Shown: piece by piece, positions 6,974 through 14,684 of the stretch
Numbering within the stretch: position 1 is the stretch's first letter
Layout of the letters: every line of letters starts with the position of its first letter
From: an uncultured Pirellula sp.
GTDB lineage: Bacteria; Planctomycetota; Planctomycetia; Pirellulales; Pirellulaceae
Assembly: GCA_903837255.1 (NCBI GenBank)
Contig: CAILTZ010000702.1
Span: 1 to 14,684 of the forward strand
DNA: 14,684 nucleotides
Reading direction: 5' to 3'
Translations under genes and position numbers: made by a program
Notes under the pieces: model-generated
What the model was told of the DNA's origin: nothing
What the model saw: only the letters and a program-made list of their open reading frames with translations
The model's database searches: none

Positions 6974-7308
6974 TCTTTATGGCAAGGATGCGAGGGTAGA
7001 AGTGGATGTTAACGAGGCGTCATTGTACCCAGGCTCAACCTTGGAAACCCCTATAAGATTGTTCAGATTGCGTTAGAACTTTTGGCGCACCTTTAAGACC
7101 GGTCAGCAGTTTCGTCTGGAGCCCGCCACGGCTTGCGAGATCAAAACGCATAAAAACCCCTCCGGAAATCGGATCCATGGGCCTCAAATCCAGGAATATT
7201 TCGGGAAAAACGGATCCGTTACGGGTATACTCTACGATGCTGAAATAGGTCACTGGCATGAGACCATTAACCTGCATCTAGATTCCGAAAAAAACCGGAG
7301 CCCTCAGG
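6974..7308. other. Divergent intergenic region between phosphoesterase and envelope operon (335 bases)
   Basis: It must contain the promoters of both flanking genes. Candidates seen: on the reverse strand TACAAT (7022-7027) facing the phosphoesterase, without a good -35; on the forward strand TATACT (7226-7231), preceded by a 12-bp palindrome (7209-7220). GGAG at 7297-7300 is the ribosome-binding site of the gene at 7309. No RNA gene, terminator or convincing small gene was seen. Confidence 0.6.
7209..7231 (+). promoter_or_regulatory. 12-bp palindrome next to a TATACT -10-like box
   Basis: AACGGATCCGTT (7209-7220) is its own reverse complement and lies five bases before TATACT (7226-7231). 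The palindrome would cover the spacer of a promoter and could be an operator for the operon starting at 7309. A -35 box is not recognisable at 17 bases (GGGAAA), so the promoter might need an activator, or may not be real. Confidence 0.3.
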
Positions 7309-10300
7309 ATGAGTGAAAATCAACGTCAACCGATCCTTCTACCCGAATCGTTGGGCAGGCAGCTACAGGCTTTCCGAGCCCACCTGCGACGCACGAAAGT
7401 CATGGAGAGCCTCGGCATCGCATGCTTGGGTGTGCTTGCCGGCTACCTGACGGTTTTCCTGATCGACCGGTTGGTCGATCTGCCGAGTTGGGGGCGTTGG
7501 ATCGCATGGCTTGCGGCATTTGCGAGCGTTGCGACGATTCCGATCTGGGTTGAGCGATGGATTTTGCGCTACCGGTCCCATGCATCGCTAGCGCGTTTGA
7601 TGACCAAAAAGCTCCCATCGCTGGGGGACTCTCTTTTGAGTGCCATTGAACTTGCTTCGGACCCCCAAGAACAAAAGCGATCGCCGGCTTTGTGCCGAGC
7701 TGCACTGGACCAAGTCGCCCAGGTGGCCGCAAGCAAGGACTTGACCGAAGCGGCCCCTGAGTCGCTCCACAAGCGATGGTGGTCTTTTGCTGCCCTTGCG
7801 GGCGCTTTTGTCGTGGGGCTTGGGATCATGTACCCCGAAGCCTCCGCGAACTCCTTGGCCCGCTTTGCAGCCCCATGGAGGTCGATCCCACGCTACACCT
7901 TTGCACAGCTCGGTGAATTCCCAACCAAGTGGATAGTCCCACACGGCGAGTCGGTCTCGCTGAAGATCCCTCTGGACCATCAATCCCCTTGGAAGCCCGC
8001 TCAGGCAAACCTGTGGCTGCCAGGCCAGCCGAAGATCGAAAGCCCGCGTCAATCAGACGCTTATGAGTTCGATCTGCCCCCGATGATCCAACCGACCACG
8101 CTGACGCTTCGCATCGGAGATGCAACTCCCACGATCGAGCTCATCCCTACCACCCGTCCGGAACTCATCGCAGCCAGCGCCAATGTGCAACTGCCCAGCT
8201 ACCTCCAACGGCCTGAGGAACTGACCAAAGATATCCGTAGCGGCGCGATGACGATCGTCGAAGGTACCACCTATTCGATCAACGGCAAAGCCTCCCGAGA
8301 GCTATCGAGCGTGACTCTCGATAGCCAGGCAATGCGTGTGGCCAAAGAGAGTTTCGATTCCGATGAGCTCAAGGACACAGCGAGCTCCTCGCACGAAGTT
8401 CAATGGGTCGACCACTATGGACTCCGCGCCAAGAGCCCCTTTCCACTCAACATCGTTGTTCGAGCCGACGAAGAACCGACGATCTACACCGAAGGCATGC
8501 CGCGAGCTAAGGTCCTGTTGGATTCCGAACAGATCCAATTCCAGGTCCATGCATCCGACGATTTCGGAGTCAAGCAGATCGGCTTTGAGTGGAAGACCGC
8601 CGAAGGTGCGGTGGCCTCGAAGAAAACCCAAGGCGAGCGGATCCTCATGGCCGGTGGCGCGGCGGCAGAACGAGTCGATGCAGATGCGGTCTTCCAAGCC
8701 AACTCGCTTGGGATCGAACCCCAGCCGCTCGAACTCAGACTCTTCGTCGAAGACTACTTGCCAGGTCGCAATCGAGTCTATTCGAATCCTGTGTTGCTCA
8801 TGATCCTCAATCCATCGGATCATGCCCTTTGGATCCTGCAGCAGTTAAATCGATGGCAGCGCGAAGCGCTCGAAGTGCGAGATCGCGAACTGCAATTGCT
8901 CGAGACCAACAAAAAGCTCCGAGCCCTGTCCGAGCAGGAACTCGAGTCGCCCGACGTGATCAAGCAAATCGAACAGCAAGCAGCAGCCGAACAAGCCAAC
9001 GCTAGGCGACTGGGTAACCTCACGTCGCGCGGCGAAGATCTTCTCCGGCAAGCCTCCCGCAACAACGAAATCGGAGTCGGGCACCTTGAAAAGTGGGCCG
9101 AGATGCAAAAGATCCTTAAAGACATCTCCGCCTCTCGCATGCCCTCGGTTGCCAATCTTCTCAAGCAAGCTGCAAAGAACAACCAAACCGCAAGCAATCC
9201 ATCGCAACCCAAAGATCCACCGAAGATCGCTGGTGTGAATCGAAGCGAGCAATCCGAAGGTGGCGATTCAAAATCTCAGCAAGATCCACAGCAAAAGGAT
9301 GTGCCCAAAGCTCCAAGCGTGGTCGATGCGGAGTCCTCGCAGCAACCCCCAAGTCAAAACCCCGAGGAGTCTGAGGAAGCAAAGAAAAAGAAACCTAGCA
9401 CCGGAAGACTCGGATTGTCCACAACCACCTTGGCCGGCGCCAAGCCGGGCTCGGAGAAAAAAGAAGAGCAACCCGAAAGCCCCGAGGCAATCGACCAAGC
9501 CGTCGAGCAGCAATTGGCGCTGCTGGAGGAGTTTGACAAAGTTTCCGATGAACTCAACAAAGTCATGGCCAACCTCGAAGGCAGCACCCTTGTGAAGCGA
9601 TTCAAAGCCGCTTCGCGTGAGCAGATTTCTGTCGCCGATGCAGTCAGCACTTCGGTTCCCACCGCCTTCGGTACCCGCGCCAAACGGCTTAAGAGCGAAG
9701 ATCGTGAAAACCTAGAACAACTCTCGTCGCGAGAAAATTTCGCTTTGAACAACGTCGGCCAGATCATCGATGACCTCGAGGCCTTTCACGAACGCCGACC
9801 GATGGTCAAGTTCCGAGACGTCCTGGATGACATCAAAAAAGAAGACCCCTTGGCTGGTCTCAGGAAGATCACCCAAGAGGTCGTTGAACAGCAAGGTGTC
9901 ACGATCGCCGAAGCCGAGTACTGGTCCGATGCGTTTGACCGCTGGGCAGAGGATCTCGTCGATCCGGCGTCCAAAGGTCAATGCCCGGGGGGGAAATCCA
10001 AAGGATCCCTGCCCCCGTCGATCGTCCTGGAAGTGATGCAAATCCTCGAATCAGAAATGAATCTGCGGGATCGCACTCGAGTCAGTGAGCAGGGCAAGGC
10101 CGCCGCGCCGGTTGAACAGTACCAAGCTTCCGTCAAGGAGCTTGTCGATACCCAAAAACAACTTCGCGATCGTATCGTCGTCGTCGGAGAAAAGATCGAG
10201 GATCTGCCTGATGGGAGCAAAGAGTTTGCCAAAGAGATCGAGCTCATGCAGATGGTCGAACTGGCCATGAACGACGCTTGGTCGACCCTCAAGCGGCCCG

Positions 10301-10590
10301 ATACCGGTAAAGCCGCCGTCGCAGCCGAGACCGAAGCGATTGAGCTGCTCTTGTCGAGCAAGCGGATCAATCCTAAGAGCAAAGGTGGTGGCGGAGGTGC
10401 CAATCCTGGAGGCGGTGGGTCCGGAGACACCACCGATGCGGCCATCGCCATGGTTGGCCCTGGCGTCAACGAAAAAGAGGTCCGCCAAGACCATGGCGTT
10501 GAACAAGCCACCGGAACCAGTGGCTCGAGCCTTCCAGAGGAGTTCCGATACGGGCTGGACCAATACTTCGAAAGGATCGATCGACGCTAA
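7309..10590 (+). CDS. DUF4175-like large membrane-anchored envelope protein
   Basis: 1093 residues. Two transmembrane helices at about 33-53 and 60-81 and a third at about 157-174 frame a short loop (LPSLGDSLLSAIELAS). Then comes a large extracytoplasmic part: beta-rich Ig-like sequence (about 190-500; LPSYLQRPEELTKDIRSGAM, EGTTYSINGKA, SDDFGVKQIGFEW), then long charged coiled-coil stretches (about 505-620, 720-960) separated by a Gln/Ser/Pro/Lys-rich linker (about 625-715), and a Gly-rich segment near 1024-1042. The N-terminal layout fits DUF4175-like proteins, which planctomycetes often carry near MoxR/DUF58-type genes; those are not visible here and would be upstream or elsewhere. GGAG stands 8 bases before the ATG. 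It heads a tightly packed operon and overlaps the next gene at TAATG. Molecular function is unknown. Confidence 0.75.
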   Translation: MSENQRQPILLPESLGRQLQAFRAHLRRTKVMESLGIACLGVLAGYLTVFLIDRLVDLPSWGRWIAWLAAFASVATIPIWVERWILRYRSHASLARLMTKKLPSLGDSLLSAIELASDPQEQKRSPALCRAALDQVAQVAASKDLTEAAPESLHKRWWSFAALAGAFVVGLGIMYPEASANSLARFAAPWRSIPRYTFAQLGEFPTKWIVPHGESVSLKIPLDHQSPWKPAQANLWLPGQPKIESPRQSDAYEFDLPPMIQPTTLTLRIGDATPTIELIPTTRPELIAASANVQLPSYLQRPEELTKDIRSGAMTIVEGTTYSINGKASRELSSVTLDSQAMRVAKESFDSDELKDTASSSHEVQWVDHYGLRAKSPFPLNIVVRADEEPTIYTEGMPRAKVLLDSEQIQFQVHASDDFGVKQIGFEWKTAEGAVASKKTQGERILMAGGAAAERVDADAVFQANSLGIEPQPLELRLFVEDYLPGRNRVYSNPVLLMILNPSDHALWILQQLNRWQREALEVRDRELQLLETNKKLRALSEQELESPDVIKQIEQQAAAEQANARRLGNLTSRGEDLLRQASRNNEIGVGHLEKWAEMQKILKDISASRMPSVANLLKQAAKNNQTASNPSQPKDPPKIAGVNRSEQSEGGDSKSQQDPQQKDVPKAPSVVDAESSQQPPSQNPEESEEAKKKKPSTGRLGLSTTTLAGAKPGSEKKEEQPESPEAIDQAVEQQLALLEEFDKVSDELNKVMANLEGSTLVKRFKAASREQISVADAVSTSVPTAFGTRAKRLKSEDRENLEQLSSRENFALNNVGQIIDDLEAFHERRPMVKFRDVLDDIKKEDPLAGLRKITQEVVEQQGVTIAEAEYWSDAFDRWAEDLVDPASKGQCPGGKSKGSLPPSIVLEVMQILESEMNLRDRTRVSEQGKAAAPVEQYQASVKELVDTQKQLRDRIVVVGEKIEDLPDGSKEFAKEIELMQMVELAMNDAWSTLKRPDTGKAAVAAETEAIELLLSSKRINPKSKGGGGGANPGGGGSGDTTDAAIAMVGPGVNEKEVRQDHGVEQATGTSGSSLPEEFRYGLDQYFERIDRR

Positions 10591-11402
10591 TGTTTGTGCG
10601 ACCCTTTGGCTGCTGGGCGATCCTGATACTCGGATCGCTTGCGAACCCCTCGTCGGTCTACGGGCAAGTCGCCATACCTGCGGTGCGATTGCAAGCCCGT
10701 GTCATGGCCGCTCCTGCGAATGCTCCTGTGAACGATCGGGATCACGCGGCTCGCAAATGGGTTCGAGGCTTGATCCAACAAGACCTCAACGCGATCCAAA
10801 CAGCATGCAACCTCAATCCAAAGCAGGCCAAGGAATTGGTCGATCTGATCGAGGCCGAGTGGAGATCCAAGTTCGCAGCGGTCTTTCGAAGTTACACAGA
10901 AGCCAACCAGCGAGGAGGAGTGGACTTTGAATTTCGAGTTGAAACGGCAATAAAAACATGGCTTCGGGATGTCGAGTCGATCACCGAGGAGCAGCGCAGT
11001 GCTTGGAACTATGAGCTAGATAGCCGCAACGCCCTTCGCCGTCGCGTCGTCATCGGCAAGATGGTATCCGATGCAGAGCGCAAGTTCGGGCTCAGTTCCA
11101 AGCAGATGAAGGAAGTCGAAGCCCTTTTGCAAGAGCGATGGAAGGAAGCTTGGTGGATCATGTACCGCAATGGTACGACGCCCGAGACCAAGTTCGCTTG
11201 GATCAGCACGGCTCTGAGCGATGCTCAGCGCACTGCCGGAGCGGATCCCTCGGGAATCCGTCAGGAGTACTACACCTCGGGTGGAGCGGTGGATCTGCCA
11301 TCGAAATCGCTTGCCGATCGTTTTGCAATCGCGGGTGTTTCGAGCGACGAGTCGATCCCCCTTCAACCACAACCCGCCGCACCCGCACAACGGGAGCCTT
11401 GA
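10590..11402 (+). CDS. Exported helical protein with LxxKQ motifs, first of a tandem pair
   Basis: 270 residues, family not recognised by name. The N-terminus is a signal peptide (hydrophobic about 8-20, likely cleavage after VYG near 25). The rest is mostly helical and charged, with two similar units: CNLNPKQAKELVDLIEAEW (about 70-88) and FGLSSKQMKEVEALLQERW (about 168-186), each followed by further helix. The pattern recalls LTxxQ repeats of Spy/CpxP-like periplasmic proteins, but I would not assign that function. The C-terminal 40 residues are Pro/Gln-rich and probably disordered. Its ATG shares one base with the previous stop (TAATG), which suggests translational coupling and fixes the start. 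Confidence 0.75.
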   Translation: MFVRPFGCWAILILGSLANPSSVYGQVAIPAVRLQARVMAAPANAPVNDRDHAARKWVRGLIQQDLNAIQTACNLNPKQAKELVDLIEAEWRSKFAAVFRSYTEANQRGGVDFEFRVETAIKTWLRDVESITEEQRSAWNYELDSRNALRRRVVIGKMVSDAERKFGLSSKQMKEVEALLQERWKEAWWIMYRNGTTPETKFAWISTALSDAQRTAGADPSGIRQEYYTSGGAVDLPSKSLADRFAIAGVSSDESIPLQPQPAAPAQREP

Positions 11403-12373
11403 TGTTCACTTCACGCTTAGAAACATCGCCCCTGTGTTGGCTAAGAGCTATCGCGATCGTCGTTCTTTTGGCGGCAGCTAGCCATGCCCAAGCTGTACTT
11501 GCCCAGCAGCCCGCTGTTCAGGAAGTCAAGGCTGCCAAAGCGTTAGCCAAAGACGACACCAAGAAGGCCGAAGATCCTAAATCAGACAAGTCTGGCAAGC
11601 CAGGCGAGAAGATTCCTCGAGCGTTTGATCGCAATCGACCTGAGCCTGAAGAGGAGGTCGAAGCGCCCAAGAAAAATGCCATGGTGAATTTTGCCATGGA
11701 CCCAGATCGCTGGGCTGATGTTATCTATAGCCAGCTAGGAGGAGCTGAGGCGACCTTCGAACAGCAGCAGCGAAGGCGCGTTCGATCCACGCTCAACCGC
11801 ATCGAGCTGATCTGCACGATCGATGAGCAGATTCGCGAGAAGGTCCAAGCCACTGCGGAGCTTGAAATCCAGCGTTTCAAAACCGAGGTGTTGGCTCTGG
11901 CAGCCCAAGGTCCTCGCAATCCCACGCAGGACGAGTACTCGGAGTTCTACAACAAAGTCTTCAAGTTGACAGAACGTTATCGGATGCAAAATCAACCCAA
12001 CGGTACTCGCAAGATGCCCCTTTGGCAGAAAGTCCTTTTCAGCAATCTCAGCGAGCAGCACAAGCAAGAGTTGGAAAAGGACAACCAGAAGAGAGCCGAG
12101 TACCGACAACAAATCGTCCGGCTCGAAGTCTTGCAACGCGTTTCTCGGCGGCTTGGCCTATCGGCTAAGCAGCGAGACAAACTCGAACCCTATACTCTTT
12201 CGAACACCGAAGCCTGGAAGACCCTCGAACAAGCGTGGGCAACCCTCCAGCAATTCCCGGAAAAAGAGAAACGGGATATCTTCACCCCTGAGCAAATTCA
12301 GGAACTGAAGAAACCTTTGGAACAGTCCGATGACCTGCAACTCGTGATCCGTGAATTTGGTGATGATCTCTAA
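11402..12373 (+). CDS. Exported helical protein, second of a tandem pair
   Basis: 323 residues, family not recognised by name. The frame is open further upstream (to 11138), but the ATG at 11402 is chosen because it overlaps the previous stop by one base (TGATG) and begins a clear signal peptide (hydrophobic about 13-27, likely cleavage after VLA near 34). A Lys/Glu/Pro-rich linker follows (about 42-90), then helical sequence with YSQLGGAEATFEQQQRRRVR, ELICTIDEQIREKVQATAEL and LEVLQRVSRRLGLSAKQRDK. The last motif and its surroundings resemble the preceding protein, suggesting a tandem duplication with strong divergence. The 3' end overlaps the next gene by 11 bases. Confidence 0.75.
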   Translation: MFTSRLETSPLCWLRAIAIVVLLAAASHAQAVLAQQPAVQEVKAAKALAKDDTKKAEDPKSDKSGKPGEKIPRAFDRNRPEPEEEVEAPKKNAMVNFAMDPDRWADVIYSQLGGAEATFEQQQRRRVRSTLNRIELICTIDEQIREKVQATAELEIQRFKTEVLALAAQGPRNPTQDEYSEFYNKVFKLTERYRMQNQPNGTRKMPLWQKVLFSNLSEQHKQELEKDNQKRAEYRQQIVRLEVLQRVSRRLGLSAKQRDKLEPYTLSNTEAWKTLEQAWATLQQFPEKEKRDIFTPEQIQELKKPLEQSDDLQLVIREFGDDL

Positions 12374-13433
12374 ACGTCTCTGCTCTGCGTTGCTTTTGGG
12401 GCTGCTCGCTCCACTGACCTATTCGAACCAATCAGCCTTGGCACAGAATCCCCTGCGCGAAAATATGTTTCAGGGCCAAACCGTCCCGCGAGACGTGCGC
12501 GAGATGTACGAACGCGGATTATCCTGGCTGGAAAACAACCAGAGCGATAATGGACGATTCAAAGGGGGCGAGAGTGGGCCAGGTGTTACCGGGCTTGCTA
12601 CCATGGCCTTCCTAGCCTACGGCGATGATCCGAATTTCGGTGTTTACTCCGATGCTATCAAAAAAGGGGTTCGGTCGATCATCGAAGACCAGAACTCGAC
12701 GACCGGTTACATCGGATCGAGCATGTATCACCACGGTTTTGCGATGCTGGCCCTGGCCGAGGCTTACGGTGCCGTCGATGAACGCCGTTTGTGGGACGGA
12801 GTGACCAGAAGCGATAGCAAACACCGCTCGATTGGAAAAGCGCTCGAACTTGCGGTTCGCACGGCGATTACCAGCCAAAACAAAAACTCCGTCGGAGGCT
12901 GGCGGTATTCACCAGACTCGACCGACGCCGATACATCGGTATCCGGTTCGGTCATGGTCGGTCTGCTGGCTGCTCGAAACGCGGGCATCGAAGTCCCCGA
13001 CAAGGCGATCGATCGGGCGATCGAGTACTTTACCTCGATGACTTCGTCGAGCGGCCAAGTGGCTTATGCAGGCGGTCTCGGGGGCTTTGACAATTCCCCG
13101 GCTCGGGTCTCGATTGCGACACTCGTCTACAGCGTTGCCGGTCGAAAGGAACTCAAGGAGTTCAAAGCCACCTCGACGTTTTTGAAGTCGACCGATTCGA
13201 ACGAAACCAGCGACCACTATGGCGAATACACCGCTTATTATAAAGCCCAAGCTCTTTTTCAATCCGACATCGCCGCTTGGGAGAAGTGGAACAAGAATTT
13301 GATCCGCGAGCTTAAGGAGAAGCAGAGATCCGATGGGCACTTTGATGGAAACTATGGCGCCCCGGTCGCGACGAGTATGTCGCTGCTGGCCCTGGCGCTG
13401 AATTTCCGATTCCTACCGATTTACGAACGCTAA
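12363..13433 (+). CDS. Exported prenyltransferase/squalene-cyclase-like alpha/alpha-toroid protein
   Basis: 356 residues from the ATG at 12363; GTG codons at 12351 and 12360 are alternatives. The ATG start gives a clean signal peptide (MISKRLCSALLLGLLAPL, likely cleavage after ALA at 27). The mature part has repeated helical-hairpin motifs of the squalene cyclase/prenyltransferase repeat: GLSWLENNQSDNGRFKGG, GPGVTGLATMAFLAYG, SMYHHGFAMLALAEAYG, VGGWRYSPDSTDADTSVSGS and KQRSDGHFDGNYGAPVATSM. The DxDD acid motif of class II terpene cyclases is not intact (DADT at 188-191), and the protein is about half the length of a hopene cyclase, so catalysis on squalene is unlikely. Planctomycetes have many such exported toroid proteins of unknown role. 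It overlaps the preceding gene by 11 bases. Confidence 0.85.
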   Translation: MISKRLCSALLLGLLAPLTYSNQSALAQNPLRENMFQGQTVPRDVREMYERGLSWLENNQSDNGRFKGGESGPGVTGLATMAFLAYGDDPNFGVYSDAIKKGVRSIIEDQNSTTGYIGSSMYHHGFAMLALAEAYGAVDERRLWDGVTRSDSKHRSIGKALELAVRTAITSQNKNSVGGWRYSPDSTDADTSVSGSVMVGLLAARNAGIEVPDKAIDRAIEYFTSMTSSSGQVAYAGGLGGFDNSPARVSIATLVYSVAGRKELKEFKATSTFLKSTDSNETSDHYGEYTAYYKAQALFQSDIAAWEKWNKNLIRELKEKQRSDGHFDGNYGAPVATSMSLLALALNFRFLPIYER

Positions 13434-13440
13434 GCGACCG

Positions 13441-14684
13441 ATGGCTATGACACTCTGCTGTTTCTTATTTCATAAATCGCGAATCTGCTTGTTCCTTGCC
13501 GCATGGTTGCTAGCCAACTCGCTACAGGGTGGGGCTCAAGAAACCCCAGCTGCCGCCAATGTGCCTCGGCTACCCAGCGTGCTTCGGCTACAGGGCGGAG
13601 ATACCTACCGGGGAACTCCGTCGGTGGGCAAGGACCCCAAGGAGATACTGTGGAACAGCCCGAGCTTCCTGGAGCCGATCCGATTTCCCTGGGATGCGGT
13701 CCAATTGGTTCAAATCCAGGAGCAAGCCGACGAGGCTCAGGCGGACATGGCCTTGGGCAATCATCCTTTTTGTGCAGAGCTAAAGACCGGGGAGGTCGTC
13801 AGTGGCCAGTTGGTATCGATCCAACCCGATCGCATCGAGTTGGATGTGCCAAAGGTGGGTAGGGTTTCGCTAGCGACTGAAAAACTCCGGTACCTTTTGC
13901 GAATCATCCCAGGGGGTTCTGAATCCGTCCAGGTCTTAGACGCGCAGGATTGGGAGCAGATCCTGCCGGCCACGCGCAATGGACGAGCCACGAAGTGGTA
14001 CCTAAAGGCCGGTGAGATCTCAACCGACACGAGCGGAACGACCATCACACAGTGGGCCCAGCTCCCTGAACTCGCGACGATCGATATGGATGTGGCTTGG
14101 GATCAAGGATCGCCTAATTGGTGGCTGACCCTCGGTGAACCCCGCCGGATGGAGCTTCAGGTTCGTAAGCTTCAGAACAAGAAAACCCTCAACGTCACGT
14201 TGCTCTTGGAGAACTCTGCGGATGCCGACGTGACGACCATTCAGATTCCCTACGAAGATGACCAATCGATCAAGTTACGGCTCCTGTGCGATGCCAACAA
14301 AGGTGTTTATGTTTTGATGCGGGAGAACCAAGTCCTCGGTCGGCTCAAAGGGAACATCAAAGAGCGTTTTGTTGGGCGCACCAAGATCAGTTTCACCAAC
14401 ACGGCGCTTGGGGTTTTGACCCTCAGGGATCTGCGGATCAGCCGCAATGCTTTTTCGCTTCCATCGGAGGTCGCCGAAGCGGATCCGAATCGAGCTGGGG
14501 CAAGGCAAACCGAATGGATGACCAAGGCCCGCGGGACATTTTTCGGAAGCATTGTCGGGGGGCAAGCCGACGCTTCACAGGGCGGATCGGTAAACGTCCA
14601 GGGACTTGATCAGACCCCGGTTTCCTTGGGTTTTCAAGAGATCGAGAGGATTGAGTTCCCAGTCGTCGAGTTCCCGGCCAACAA
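13441..14684 (+). CDS. Exported protein with small barrel-like repeats, 3' end beyond window
   Basis: The frame is open from ATG 13441 to the window end, 414 codons without a stop. It starts 7 bases after the toroid gene. The N-terminus is a signal peptide (hydrophobic about 15-27, likely cleavage after QGGA near 32). I do not recognise the family. At least two, perhaps three, similar short segments occur: RLQGGDTYRGTPSV... ending FPWDAVQLVQI (about 56-102), ELKTGEVVSGQLVSIQPDRI ending LATEKLRYLLRI (about 113-160), and ARGTFFGSIVGGQ ending GFQEIERIEF (about 365-410). Each has strand-turn-strand spacing like a Sm/SH3-type barrel. A middle portion (about 210-350: TIDMDVAWDQGSPNWWLTLG, GRTKISFTNTALGVLTLRDL) looks like a concanavalin-like beta-sandwich. 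The same operon and export signal suggest an envelope role. Confidence 0.78.
   Translation, partial: MAMTLCCFLFHKSRICLFLAAWLLANSLQGGAQETPAAANVPRLPSVLRLQGGDTYRGTPSVGKDPKEILWNSPSFLEPIRFPWDAVQLVQIQEQADEAQADMALGNHPFCAELKTGEVVSGQLVSIQPDRIELDVPKVGRVSLATEKLRYLLRIIPGGSESVQVLDAQDWEQILPATRNGRATKWYLKAGEISTDTSGTTITQWAQLPELATIDMDVAWDQGSPNWWLTLGEPRRMELQVRKLQNKKTLNVTLLLENSADADVTTIQIPYEDDQSIKLRLLCDANKGVYVLMRENQVLGRLKGNIKERFVGRTKISFTNTALGVLTLRDLRISRNAFSLPSEVAEADPNRAGARQTEWMTKARGTFFGSIVGGQADASQGGSVNVQGLDQTPVSLGFQEIERIEFPVVEFPAN

Noticed and set aside
7035..7277. An 80-codon reverse frame in the divergent gap
   Set aside because: No ribosome-binding site, no recognisable domain, and it would fill the only space for the two divergent promoters.
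11138..11401. N-terminal extension of the second paired protein (upstream ATG at 11138)
   Set aside because: It would lie wholly within the previous gene; the ATG at 11402 has a stop-start overlap and begins the signal peptide.

Overview
The window looks like chromosomal DNA from a planctomycete, probably of the Pirellulales/Rhodopirellula type. The evidence is the style of the proteins: a large DUF4175-like envelope protein, an exported squalene-cyclase-like toroid protein, an exported YncE-propeller/phosphoesterase fusion, weak or absent Shine-Dalgarno sites, and moderately high GC with GATCG-rich codon use. No mobile element, CRISPR array, rRNA or tRNA was seen. Taxonomy is inferred from memory of protein families, not from a search.

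Left part (1-4317). A leftward clpB, cut by the window edge, is divergent from a rightward group: aroF (type I-beta DAHP synthase), bpt (leucyl/arginyl-tRNA-protein transferase) and an AsmA-like membrane-anchored protein. The 415-base gap between clpB and aroF is the most interesting stretch. It carries a sigma70-like promoter, a 26-codon leader peptide rich in Phe and Tyr (804-884), a possible antiterminator whose 5' arm covers the leader's stop codon, and a strong intrinsic terminator (928-960) 66 bases before aroF. Together these read as a ribosome-mediated attenuator for the first enzyme of aromatic amino acid synthesis. The predicted transcription start falls at or next to the leader ATG, so the leader mRNA may be leaderless. 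A 75-base element closed by a 10-bp inverted repeat lies just upstream of the promoter.

Middle (4334-6973). One leftward gene, convergent with the AsmA-like gene, encodes an exported seven-bladed-type propeller fused to an alkaline-phosphatase-superfamily phosphoesterase with a polyglutamate tail. A 335-base divergent gap (6974-7308) follows.

Right part (7309-14684). Five rightward genes are packed with overlaps of 1, 1 and 11 bases and one 7-base gap: a 1093-residue DUF4175-like membrane protein, two exported helical proteins that look like tandem paralogues, an exported alpha/alpha-toroid protein, and an exported protein with small beta-barrel-like repeats that runs off the end. This looks like one cell-envelope operon; its function is unknown. 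The strand GC skew changes sign at about 7000-7300, which coding direction alone does not explain.
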